Shown one piece after another: positions 52,836 to 60,983 of a stretch of DNA of 64,000 nt. The notes below the pieces were generated by a model. It ran no database searches. It was not told the DNA's origin and saw only the letters and a program-made list of their open reading frames with translations. Source of the stretch: Rhizobium sp. AAP43 (GTDB taxonomy: Bacteria; Pseudomonadota; Alphaproteobacteria; Rhizobiales; Rhizobiaceae). The number at the start of each line of letters is the position of its first letter. Position 1 is the first letter of the stretch. The position numbers and the translations under genes were made by a program. The DNA is taken from positions 62,001 to 126,000 of the forward strand of contig NZ_LJHS01000012.1 in the NCBI RefSeq assembly GCF_001296045.1. Reading direction: 5' to 3'.

Positions 52836-54149
52836 ATGGTGTCCGGAAAGCCCCCGCGTCGATCGAAATCCACGGATGAACCTGTCATCATCGACCTGAA
52901 GGCCGAAGACTCATCGATTGCCACGGCGGGTGAGTCGGCGTCGGCAAGTGTCGCAGCCGGAGACGAGATCGTCTCCCCGGGAAGCGCAGATGTGACCGCT
53001 GCAGAAACTGGCAGCGTGACCTCGGACATCGCTCCCGTTGAAGAATCCACAGCGACCTCCAACGAGGCCGAGCAAGCTGCATCAAGCGACGCCGCTATGG
53101 ACGCCAGATCGGAACCACCTGCGTCTGAGACCGGTGATGTAAACCGGGGGCACTACGCCGAGGCCCAACCTTCTGCGGCACCCGTGCGGCCCGCTCCGGC
53201 CACCTCGACGCTAATCGCATCCGGCATTCTCGGCGGCCTTGTCGCATTGGCCCTGGCCGGCAGCATGCAATATGCCGGTGTTCTGCCGTCTGCTGGACCC
53301 GACACAGGCACGCCGGTACAGTCGTACGCATCGGCAGAGGATCTGGAGGCGCTGAAGTCGGAAGTGGCAAGACTTGCAGCGACGCCTGCGGCAGCGGCAG
53401 CCGATCCCGCCCTTGCCGAACGTTTGTCGGCGCTGGAAACCGCCGTCGCTTCGGGCACCAATCAACAAACAGCCGCAGTCGACACCGCAGCACTTAACGA
53501 GCTGCGCGCACAATTGGGCGCTGCCAACCAGGCGATTGCCGCACTCAAGGGCGAGGTCGATACCAATCGCCAGGCCCTGACTGACAGCAGCACGCGCCTT
53601 GCTGACGCAGAACGCCGACTGGACGAGCCGCGCAACGATGTCGAGATGGCCCGCGCCATAGCCCTTGCCGGCTTGAAGACCGCAATCGATCGCGGCGGCC
53701 CCTTCCTGTCGGAGCTGGATGCGCTGAAAAGCGTCTCTCCGGACGACCCGGCAGTGACGGCACTCTCTGCCACGGCAACCGCAGGCCTTTCGTCTCGCGC
53801 AGATCTCGCCCGCGAATTCCCTGACGTGGCAGACAACATCCTTGCCGCAGTCAACGCTCCGGCAGAGGGCGAAGGCTGGAGCGATCGGCTGCTGTCGAGC
53901 GCCCGATCGCTCGTCAAGGTGCGCCCGATCGGCAATGTCGAGGGTGACACCCCGGACGCCATCGTCGCACGCATCGAGGACAAGCTGGAAAATGGCGACC
54001 TGAAGGGTGCGCATCTCGAATGGCAGGCACTGCCGGAGGTGGCAAAGGCCGCTTCGCAGGACTTCGCCGAAAAGCTCGATAGACGCATCAAGGCGGAACA
54101 GGTCGTCAGCGAGGCTCTCGCCCGGACTGTTGCCGGAAACGAGGGTTGA
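52836..54149 (+). CDS. Mic60/mitofilin-like membrane protein
   Basis: 437 residues. A disordered acidic N-terminus (1-125) leads to one membrane helix (about 128-148, ASGILGGLVALALAGSMQYAG), then a long Ala-rich coiled coil (about 165-290), and a C-terminal helical mitofilin-type region. Alphaproteobacterial Mic60 proteins of this layout, encoded near hem genes, are linked to intracytoplasmic membrane shape and envelope contacts. GAGG precedes the ATG at 52836; an in-frame start 15 codons earlier is weaker. It lies between hemD and hemY. Confidence 0.85.
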   Translation: MVSGKPPRRSKSTDEPVIIDLKAEDSSIATAGESASASVAAGDEIVSPGSADVTAAETGSVTSDIAPVEESTATSNEAEQAASSDAAMDARSEPPASETGDVNRGHYAEAQPSAAPVRPAPATSTLIASGILGGLVALALAGSMQYAGVLPSAGPDTGTPVQSYASAEDLEALKSEVARLAATPAAAAADPALAERLSALETAVASGTNQQTAAVDTAALNELRAQLGAANQAIAALKGEVDTNRQALTDSSTRLADAERRLDEPRNDVEMARAIALAGLKTAIDRGGPFLSELDALKSVSPDDPAVTALSATATAGLSSRADLAREFPDVADNILAAVNAPAEGEGWSDRLLSSARSLVKVRPIGNVEGDTPDAIVARIEDKLENGDLKGAHLEWQALPEVAKAASQDFAEKLDRRIKAEQVVSEALARTVAGNEG

Positions 54150-54153
54150 TCGG

Positions 54154-55791
54154 ATGCGGACGACGCTTAAGGTACTGTTCTTCTTCGCCCTGATCCTCGG
54201 TATCGGCTATGGTTTCTCCTGGGTGGCGGATCGGCCCGGCGATATCTGGCTGGAATGGCAGGGGCAACGCTACCAGACCGACCTGATCGTGGCCGTGACG
54301 GCACTGGTCGCCGTGATCATGGCCGTGATGCTTCTCTGGTGGCTCCTGCGAACCATCTGGACCTCGCCGCATTCGATGCGCCGCTTCTTTCGGGCTCGCA
54401 AGCGAGACCGTGGCTACCAGGCGCTGTCCACAGGACTGATCGCGGCCGGCGCTGGCAATGCCGTGCTCGCCCGCCGGATGAGCGCCCGTGCTCGTGGTCT
54501 CATCCGCGCCGATCAGGAACCGTTGATCATGGTACTCGACGCCCAGGCCGCGCTGATTGAAGGCCGATATGATGAGGCACGCCAGCTTTTCCAAAGAATG
54601 GCAGACGACCCGGAAACCCGGGAACTTGGCCTTCGCGGCCTCTTTGTCGAAGCAACACGACTCGGCGCCCATGAAGCCGCACGCCAATATGCCGAAACAG
54701 CTGCAGAGCACGCTCCTTACCTGCCCTGGGCTGCCAAGGCGACACTCGAATATCGCTGCCGCGCTGGTCACTGGGATGATGCCGTGCGCCTGCTCGATCA
54801 GCAGCGCATTGCCAATGTGCTGGACCGTCACGAAGCCGATCGCCTGAAGGCAGTCCTCTTGACTGCGAAGGCCGAGGACCAGCTGGAGGCCGAGCCGACT
54901 GGCGCGCGCGACAGCGCGTTGAAGGCCTTGAAGTTGGCCAAGGACCTGGTGCCTGCCGCAATCGTGGCCGCCAAGGCTTACCAGCGGGAGGACAATCTGA
55001 GGAAGGCCGCCAATGTTCTGGAGCAGGTCTGGCGGCAGGAGCCGCACCCCGAAGTGGCTCAGGCCTATCTGCGGCTCCGAAGCGGTGACAGCGCCGTCGA
55101 CCGTTTGAAGAAGGCAGACAAGCTCGAAGCCCTGAAGCCCAACAACTACTACTCGCTGTTGGCCGTCGCCGAGGCTGCATTGGATGCAGGTGAATTCGGC
55201 AGGGCGCGCGCCAAGGCCGAGGCAGCAGCGCGCATGGCCTCACGCGAACGCGTTTATCTCCTGCTCGCCGATATCGAGGAAGCCGAAACTGGTGATCAAG
55301 GGCGCATTCGCCATTGGATGGGTCAGGCCCTCAAGGCACCCCGCGATGAATCCTGGGTTGCGGATGGTTACGTCTCCGAACGCTGGCTGCCGATGTCGCC
55401 GGTCACCGGCCGCCTCGACGCCTTCACCTGGAAAATGCCGGTCAACCAGTTGGAGGGACCGGTGGAGGACGGCAGCCCGTCCGACGGTGAAAAGGCGCTC
55501 GCCGCCCTACCTCCTGTGGCTAAAGTGGCGGTGGCCGAACCGGAGCAGATGAAAGACGCCGAGGCTTTCACATCTGAGACGCCAGCGCCCATTGTCATCG
55601 AGCAGCCGAAGCACCCTGAAACAAAACCGGTGACCGTGGCGCCTCCTGCGCCCAAACCCACTACTGCGCCGGAGGCAACGAAAACAGAGACCATAATCGA
55701 ACCGTTCTTCGGCCGCCCGCCGGATGATCCGGGCGTGAAGGATCCCGCGCGATCGGACACCGAGCCCAAGACCCGCCTCAAGCTTTTCTGA
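54154..55791 (+). CDS. hemY: HemY-family TPR membrane protein
   Basis: 545 residues. It starts with two membrane helices (about 6-24 and 41-64) of the HemY_N domain, followed by TPR-like helical repeats (about 100-400, YDEARQLFQRMADDPETRELG and similar) and a Pro/Thr/Lys-rich tail from ~430. The name comes from its place in hem operons; it is not the HemY protoporphyrinogen oxidase of Bacillus. It may scaffold haem enzymes. It starts 4 bp after the Mic60-like gene. Confidence 0.9.
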   Translation: MRTTLKVLFFFALILGIGYGFSWVADRPGDIWLEWQGQRYQTDLIVAVTALVAVIMAVMLLWWLLRTIWTSPHSMRRFFRARKRDRGYQALSTGLIAAGAGNAVLARRMSARARGLIRADQEPLIMVLDAQAALIEGRYDEARQLFQRMADDPETRELGLRGLFVEATRLGAHEAARQYAETAAEHAPYLPWAAKATLEYRCRAGHWDDAVRLLDQQRIANVLDRHEADRLKAVLLTAKAEDQLEAEPTGARDSALKALKLAKDLVPAAIVAAKAYQREDNLRKAANVLEQVWRQEPHPEVAQAYLRLRSGDSAVDRLKKADKLEALKPNNYYSLLAVAEAALDAGEFGRARAKAEAAARMASRERVYLLLADIEEAETGDQGRIRHWMGQALKAPRDESWVADGYVSERWLPMSPVTGRLDAFTWKMPVNQLEGPVEDGSPSDGEKALAALPPVAKVAVAEPEQMKDAEAFTSETPAPIVIEQPKHPETKPVTVAPPAPKPTTAPEATKTETIIEPFFGRPPDDPGVKDPARSDTEPKTRLKLF

Positions 55792-55800
55792 CGGATACCC

Positions 55801-56280
55801 ATGTTCGAGCGCCTGCAATCCTTCTTCCAAGGCCTGACCGAGAACCGGCAAACGTCTGCCATCGCGCCGGACGATCCGCGCATCACAGTCGCGGCCCTCT
55901 GTTTTCAGGTGATGGAAGCCGATGGCCTCGTTCATGAGGACGAACGCCGCAAACTCCGTGAGATCCTCGAGGAAAACTACGAGGTGGAGGGTGACAAGCT
56001 CGACGCCCTGATGCTGGCAGCGCAGACGGCAGAAAGTGAAGCGGTCGACTACTACCGCTTCACTGTCGATCTCAAACGTCAGCTTGATGACGAACAAAGA
56101 CAAAATCTGGTCGGCATCTTGTGGGATATCGTCTATGCCGATGGCGCACGAAGCGAGATGGAAGACCATGCCATCTGGCGGATCTCAGATCTCCTCGCCG
56201 TCTCTCCACGCGATCGTATCCTCCAGCGCCAGGACGCCGAACGGCGCGCGGGTCTTGGGGTTACTGACGATGTCGGCTGA
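55801..56280 (+). CDS. TerB-domain protein
   Basis: 159 residues, an all-helical TerB fold: VAALCFQVMEADGLVHEDERRKLREILEE contains the metal-coordinating acidic loop, and a second copy of that loop is in VYADGARSEMEDHAIW. TerB-type proteins bind divalent metal through these acidic loops; their cellular role is often unclear. It starts 9 bp after hemY and overlaps the next gene by 11 bp, so it belongs to the hem operon. Confidence 0.85.
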   Translation: MFERLQSFFQGLTENRQTSAIAPDDPRITVAALCFQVMEADGLVHEDERRKLREILEENYEVEGDKLDALMLAAQTAESEAVDYYRFTVDLKRQLDDEQRQNLVGILWDIVYADGARSEMEDHAIWRISDLLAVSPRDRILQRQDAERRAGLGVTDDVG

Positions 56281-56998
56281 CACCAGAAACCGGACGACGA
56301 AGCAGCCGATTCTCATTGTGCTGCATCAGGAAAGCTCAAGCGCCGGGCGCATCGGCCAGATGCTCTCTGAGAAGGGTTATCCGCTCGATGTCCGCAGACC
56401 GGTACTCGGACAGAGCCTGCCCGTGAGCCTGAAGGACCATGCCGGTGCCGTGGTCTTTGGTGGGCCGATGAGCGCCAATGATCCCGACGATTTCGTCAAG
56501 CGGGAGATCGATTGGCTCGATATTCCGCTGAAGGAGGACAAGCCATTTTTAGGCATCTGCCTCGGTGCTCAGATGCTGGTCCGTCATCTTGGCGGCAAGG
56601 TCGAAGCTGACCGCGACCAGAGAACAGAAATTGGCTGGTATCCCATCCATCCAACCGAACATGGCCGCCTGCTCATGCACTGGCCGCGCATGGTCTACCA
56701 CTTTCACCGCGAAGGCTTTTCCCTGCCGCACGGCGCCAAGCTTTTGGCGAGCGGGGATATCTATCCGAACCAGGCCTTCCGCTATGGCGCCAACGCCTGG
56801 GCCTTGCAATTCCATGCCGAACTGACCCGCGCGATGATGCATCGCTGGGTCGTGCATGGTGCACATCGCTTCGTGCTGCCGAACGCACAGCAGGGACGCG
56901 AGCATCTCGAAGGGCGCATGATCTTCGACGCACCCTTGAGAGCCTGGCTATGGGATTTCCTTGATCTTGTATTCGAAGCGCCTCAGCGGGCGTCCTGA
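56270..56998 (+). CDS. Class I glutamine amidotransferase-like protein
   Basis: 242 residues. The nucleophile elbow is FLGICLGAQML (C97), and the catalytic histidine is in LQFHAELT near residue 183. It resembles the stand-alone GMP-synthase-type amidotransferase domain proteins found in many alphaproteobacteria, whose acceptor is unknown. The ATG at 56270 is inside the TerB gene. It ends convergently with the MFS gene, overlapping it by 16 bp. Confidence 0.87.
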   Translation: MSADTRNRTTKQPILIVLHQESSSAGRIGQMLSEKGYPLDVRRPVLGQSLPVSLKDHAGAVVFGGPMSANDPDDFVKREIDWLDIPLKEDKPFLGICLGAQMLVRHLGGKVEADRDQRTEIGWYPIHPTEHGRLLMHWPRMVYHFHREGFSLPHGAKLLASGDIYPNQAFRYGANAWALQFHAELTRAMMHRWVVHGAHRFVLPNAQQGREHLEGRMIFDAPLRAWLWDFLDLVFEAPQRAS

Positions 56999-58230
56999 GG
57001 CTCCGGCGCATCAAGACTATCGATCTTGCGCAATTGCGGGAAACCGAAGGCCCAGGCACCGGCAACGGCAAGTGTGCCAAGACCGCCAATCACCACCGCC
57101 GGCACGGGCCCGATGAAATGCGCCATCGTGCCTGCCCGGAACTCACCGAGCTCGTTTGATGCGCCGACAAAGACCATGTTGACCGCATTCACCCGACCAC
57201 GCACTTCATCCGGCGTCCAGAGTGCAATCAGCGTCTCGCGTACATAGACCGACGCCATGTCGGCCGCTCCCATCAGCATCAGAGCCGCAATCGAGATCCA
57301 GGCCGTTTCGGACAGACCGAACATCACCGTGCCAACGCCAAACAGCGCAACACCGATGAACATGAAGATACCGGCATTATGGCGAATCGGGAAACTGGCC
57401 AATGCGATGGCGACAATGATCGCACCGATCCCGGGAGCGGCGCGCAGCAGTCCGAGACCCCATGGACCCAGCGTCAGGATATCCCGGGCAAAGACCGGCA
57501 TCAGCGCAACGGCGCCACCAAGCAAGACAGCGAAGAGATCGAGCGAGATCGCACCGAGCACGACCTTTTCACCGAAGATAAAGCGAAAACCCGCGAGCAG
57601 TGTATCCATCGACACCGCCTTCTCAGACTTGCGCTGCGGTGGCCGAGGGATCAGAAAGACGAGGAGCGCTGCAGCCGTGAAGAAGGCAAGCGAAATGGAA
57701 TAGGCAAGCACCGGGCTTGCACCATAGAGAAGGCCTCCGGCCACCGGGCCGACAATCGAGGCCGTCTGCCAGGACGAAGAGTTCCACGCGACCGCGTTGG
57801 ACAGATCCTTCGCCGGAACGAGATTCGGGCCAAGAGACTGGACGGCCGGCGCTGCGAAGGCCCTTTCGATACCGAAGACCACCAGGATGGCAAAGACGAT
57901 GGTTGGCTCAAAGGCATCGGCAATCGTCAGACCAAGCATGGCGGCGGCGCACAGCGCGCTCAGCACCATGCAGGCAGAAACGATGGCCCGACGATTGTAG
58001 CGGTCGGCCACCGAGCCTGTCACGAGGATCAGCATCAGCGACGGCAGGAATTGCACGAGACCAATCAGGCCGAGATAAAAGGCGCTACCTGTCTTGTCAT
58101 ACATCTGCCAGCCGACCGAGACGCTAAGGATCTGGGTGGCGAAGGCGCCTAGGAAGCGGGCAAAGAAGAAGCGGAAATAGGAGGAATGCCGGAACGCCGC
58201 AAAACGATCGTCGGCAGAGGAGGAAAGCAT
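56983..58230 (-). CDS. MFS transporter, EntS/DHA3-like
   Basis: 415 residues with about 11-12 membrane helices. It matches the DHA3 group (transmembrane secretion effector type): FFFARFLGAFATQILSVSVG at the start, the loop motif GSVADRYNRRAIV, and a central ALVPVF-like segment. Members export drugs or siderophores. No regulator or partner is adjacent. It is divergent from yggT across 127 bp. Confidence 0.88.
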   Translation of the reverse strand: MLSSSADDRFAAFRHSSYFRFFFARFLGAFATQILSVSVGWQMYDKTGSAFYLGLIGLVQFLPSLMLILVTGSVADRYNRRAIVSACMVLSALCAAAMLGLTIADAFEPTIVFAILVVFGIERAFAAPAVQSLGPNLVPAKDLSNAVAWNSSSWQTASIVGPVAGGLLYGASPVLAYSISLAFFTAAALLVFLIPRPPQRKSEKAVSMDTLLAGFRFIFGEKVVLGAISLDLFAVLLGGAVALMPVFARDILTLGPWGLGLLRAAPGIGAIIVAIALASFPIRHNAGIFMFIGVALFGVGTVMFGLSETAWISIAALMLMGAADMASVYVRETLIALWTPDEVRGRVNAVNMVFVGASNELGEFRAGTMAHFIGPVPAVVIGGLGTLAVAGAWAFGFPQLRKIDSLDAPEPQDAR

Positions 58231-58357
58231 CGGAAATACCTTGGCTGCCGGGAAAAGGCCCCAGCGTTAAACATGATTCGGAATGCGTGGTCCCCTTCCA
58301 CTTGTCCGTTAAGTCGCCAATGTCTACATGTCTGTCAACCAAGAAATGGAGACGTGA

Positions 58358-58639
58358 ATGCCCGTGTTCGATGCTTTGCTTGTAACGATCTTTTATGCGC
58401 TCGAGATCTTCAAGTGGATCCTGATAGCGAGCGCGATCTTCTCCTGGCTGTTCGCATTCAACGTTGTGAACGCGAGCAATAGATTTGTCGCGAGCCTTGG
58501 CGAATTTTTCTATCAGGTTACGGAACCGGTGCTTCGCCCCATACGTCGATTTATGCCCAATCTCGGGGGAATCGATATTTCTCCCATCGTCGCGCTGCTG
58601 GTCGTGTTCTTCCTCCAAAACCTCCTGATGCGCCTTTAG
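58358..58639 (+). CDS. yggT: YggT-family membrane protein
   Basis: 93 residues with two membrane segments (about 6-32 and 68-90) and the family pattern [26 protein letters not shown]. YggT is linked to osmotic or membrane functions, with no firm biochemistry. GGAGA lies upstream of the ATG. The DUF167 gene follows after 26 bp, a common pairing. Confidence 0.92.
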   Translation: MPVFDALLVTIFYALEIFKWILIASAIFSWLFAFNVVNASNRFVASLGEFFYQVTEPVLRPIRRFMPNLGGIDISPIVALLVVFFLQNLLMRL

Positions 58640-58665
58640 ACCGTCTCTAGATTTTCACTGGTGAC

Positions 58666-58980
58666 GTGACCCGTCCCTACCGCATTTTCGACAACCATCT
58701 GCTGCTCGCCATACGGTTGACACCGAATGGCGGGCGCGACTGTATCGACAGCATGGAAACAACAGCCGACGGTCACGCGCACCTCAAAGTGCGCGTCACG
58801 GCCGTGCCCGAGAAGGGCAAAGCAAACAAGGCTTTGATTGCCCTGATCTCTAAGACGTTGAAAGTGCCGAGATCGTCAATCGAACTCGTGTCCGGCGACA
58901 CCGCCAGACAAAAAATCCTCCGGATCGCTGGCGACCCGGAGGATTTGTCAAACCGTCTGTATGAGCTGATCTCGCCCTGA
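58666..58980 (+). CDS. DUF167/YggU-family protein
   Basis: 104 residues. The family core is TPNGGRDCIDS at the start and VRVTAVPEKGKANKALIALISKTL in the middle, with SGDTARQKILRI near the end. Its function is unknown. The start is GTG at 58666. It ends 3 bp before the convergent ppa gene. Confidence 0.9.
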   Translation: MTRPYRIFDNHLLLAIRLTPNGGRDCIDSMETTADGHAHLKVRVTAVPEKGKANKALIALISKTLKVPRSSIELVSGDTARQKILRIAGDPEDLSNRLYELISP

Positions 58981-58983
58981 GAC

Positions 58984-59517
58984 TTACTTTTCGTTCTTCG
59001 CACGCTCGATCGACTCGAGGATGATCTGCTTGGCAAAATCAACATCCTTCCAGCCGCCGATCTTCACCCACTTGCCGGGCTCCAGATCCTTATAGTGCTC
59101 GAAGAAGTGCTGAATCTGCTTCAGCGTGATTTCCGGAAGATCCGTGTAATTGGCGATCTTGTCGTAGCGGCGGGTCAGCTTCGGCACCGGAACGGCCAGG
59201 ATCTTTTCGTCCATGCCGCCATCGTCTTCCATCATCATCACGCCAATCGGGCGCACATTGATCACGCAACCCGGTACCAGCGGACGGGTGTTGCAGATCA
59301 AGACGTCGAGCGGATCGCCATCAAGGCACAGCGTGTGCGGCACGAAACCATAGTTGCCCGGATAGGTCATCGGGGTGTAGAGGAAGCGATCGACCACCAA
59401 GGTCCCGGCATCCTTGTCCATTTCATACTTGATCGGTTGGCCACCGACCGGCACCTCAACGATAACGTTGATGTCTTCCGGCGGGTTCTTGCCAATGGCA
59501 ATTGCATCGATACGCAT
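58984..59517 (-). CDS. ppa: Inorganic pyrophosphatase
   Basis: 177 residues, the standard family I length. It hydrolyses pyrophosphate released in biosynthesis. The active-site acidic segments are GDPLDVLI and the preceding NYGFVPHT, followed by [18 protein letters not shown]. Its promoter region holds a short inverted repeat. It ends almost against the DUF167 gene. Confidence 0.98.
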   Translation of the reverse strand: MRIDAIAIGKNPPEDINVIVEVPVGGQPIKYEMDKDAGTLVVDRFLYTPMTYPGNYGFVPHTLCLDGDPLDVLICNTRPLVPGCVINVRPIGVMMMEDDGGMDEKILAVPVPKLTRRYDKIANYTDLPEITLKQIQHFFEHYKDLEPGKWVKIGGWKDVDFAKQIILESIERAKNEK

Positions 59518-59554
59518 AGTTATGGACCCCGTAGAGTGTTGAATTCCAAGGCTA

Positions 59555-59570
59555 CCTAATGCGAATTAGG
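59555..59570. promoter_or_regulatory. Small inverted repeat upstream of ppa
   Basis: CCTAAT (59555-59560) and ATTAGG (59565-59570) are perfect 6-bp arms with a 4-nt centre, 38 bp upstream of the ppa ATG in the divergent gap. Possible operator; support is weak. Confidence 0.3.
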
Positions 59571-59643
59571 GGGCATTGCAACACGGCTTTGGACGAAGCT
59601 GGGAGACGGATCACTGCCGTAGGATTTATGTTGAGGATATGAG

Positions 59644-60273
59644 ATGAACAAGACAGTCATTCTAATCGCCACGACAGCAGCACTGCTTGGCTTCATGTCC
59701 GGCGCCAAAACCACCTACGCTGCGGACAGCGTCTACACCGATCTGAACCTAGATGCATGCGAGACCCTGGCCGAGGATCCGATGGGCGTCTCCCTGCGCT
59801 GCAAGGGCTACAAGGACCTGCCCGTCTATTTCAAGGAAGGCGACCTGCGTCAGAGCGTCCAGTTCGGTATCGTAGATCGCGCGCTTGTTGACGGGGCCTT
59901 CGAGAGCTTTTCCGCCTTCAATCACGTGAACACCAAAATCGAATGGCGGCTGGGTGACAATGACCAGCCAGTTGCTGCGATCCTGCGGTGGTTCATCGAT
60001 AATCCGGGACCGGACGGCGGATCGAGCACGGCAACACGCGGTGAAATTCTGGTGGTATCCAAAGTGGCACGCGAAAATGACGGAGGGTCCTGCTTCGTCG
60101 CTCTGATCGATGCAAAGGCGAACCCCAATGCCAACGACCTCGCGCGTCAGACGGCCGATGAAAGCGCGGCAAAATTCGCATGCGGCATGGAGGAGCCGGA
60201 ATGGGTGGGCAGCAAAGGCGACCTGATCAGCGAGCGTACCTTCAGCTGGCCTGAGGGTTATGTCGTCGAATAA
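59644..60273 (+). CDS. Exported protein of unknown function
   Basis: 209 residues. A signal peptide covers about 1-26 (ending TYA-AD). The mature part is mixed alpha/beta with four cysteines (ACETL, RCKGY, SCFVAL, ACGME) that could pair. Similar proteins are common and uncharacterised in Rhizobiales. GAGGATATGAG precedes the ATG. It ends convergently 16 bp from the acetyltransferase gene. Confidence 0.82.
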   Translation: MNKTVILIATTAALLGFMSGAKTTYAADSVYTDLNLDACETLAEDPMGVSLRCKGYKDLPVYFKEGDLRQSVQFGIVDRALVDGAFESFSAFNHVNTKIEWRLGDNDQPVAAILRWFIDNPGPDGGSSTATRGEILVVSKVARENDGGSCFVALIDAKANPNANDLARQTADESAAKFACGMEEPEWVGSKGDLISERTFSWPEGYVVE

Positions 60274-60289
60274 GCAGGTCGGTCACCCC

Positions 60290-60796
60290 TTAGGCCCAGA
60301 TAAAGCCAAGCTTTTTCAGATGCACGTCGTCAAAGTCTTCGACACCCTCGACTGCATCAATACCGCCATTGGAGCGAAAAAAATTGGCGGCGATTTCGCT
60401 GTCTTCGAGACACCATACGACCATGCCATTGCAGCCTAGAGACTTCAGCAACCGGCGCGCCTCGCGAAAGAGTTGGTGTCCCAGCCCAATGCCCTGATAC
60501 TCCGGCCGCAGGTAGAGCTCGTAAATTTCGCCCTCTTGTGGCAAGGCCCGCGCCCGGTTGAGACCGAGAGACGCATAACCAGCAATTTTCCCGGCCACCT
60601 CGACCACAAGAATTGTGGCCGGTCCGCGGGTTGCCTTACGCCACCAGGCCTCGCCGCGACGCTCGATCATGCGTGTCAGTGCTCGGTGGGGAATGATGCC
60701 GGAATAGGCGTGCTGCCAGGCTGACCGATGCGCCTCTGCAATCTCGGCGGCATCAGTCGCATCTGCCACGCGCATGTCGATCGACAACGTCTTCAT
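60290..60796 (-). CDS. GNAT-family N-acetyltransferase
   Basis: 168 residues. The acetyl-CoA site is in LRPEYQGIGLGHQLFREA (motif A, near 97-114) and the fold's earlier part is AEIAEAHRSAWQHAYSGIIP. The C-terminal FFRSNGG is typical. The substrate (protein N-terminus, antibiotic or small amine) cannot be told. It has its own upstream region of 187 bp, shared with the typA terminator. Confidence 0.9.
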   Translation of the reverse strand: MKTLSIDMRVADATDAAEIAEAHRSAWQHAYSGIIPHRALTRMIERRGEAWWRKATRGPATILVVEVAGKIAGYASLGLNRARALPQEGEIYELYLRPEYQGIGLGHQLFREARRLLKSLGCNGMVVWCLEDSEIAANFFRSNGGIDAVEGVEDFDDVHLKKLGFIWA

Positions 60797-60923
60797 AACG
60801 CACTCTCACCCTCAGTCGACCAAAGCTGGCACGGCTCGGCTCAACGTCCTTCATAGGACACGAGTGAAGAACTTAACGCTTTTTTAAGAGATGTCGCAAG
60901 CGCGGGACAGACCCATGCACAGA

Positions 60924-60953
60924 CAAAAACCCCGGCCACAGGGACCGGGGTTT
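60924..60953 (-). terminator. Rho-independent terminator of typA
   Basis: AAACCCCGG (60927-60935) and CCGGGGTTT (60945-60953) form a perfect 9-bp stem with a 9-nt loop. On the minus strand it is followed by TTTTTG. It lies ~30 bp past the typA stop. Confidence 0.85.
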
Positions 60954-60983
60954 GACTGTCAAATCACATCAGAGGGAAGAGCC

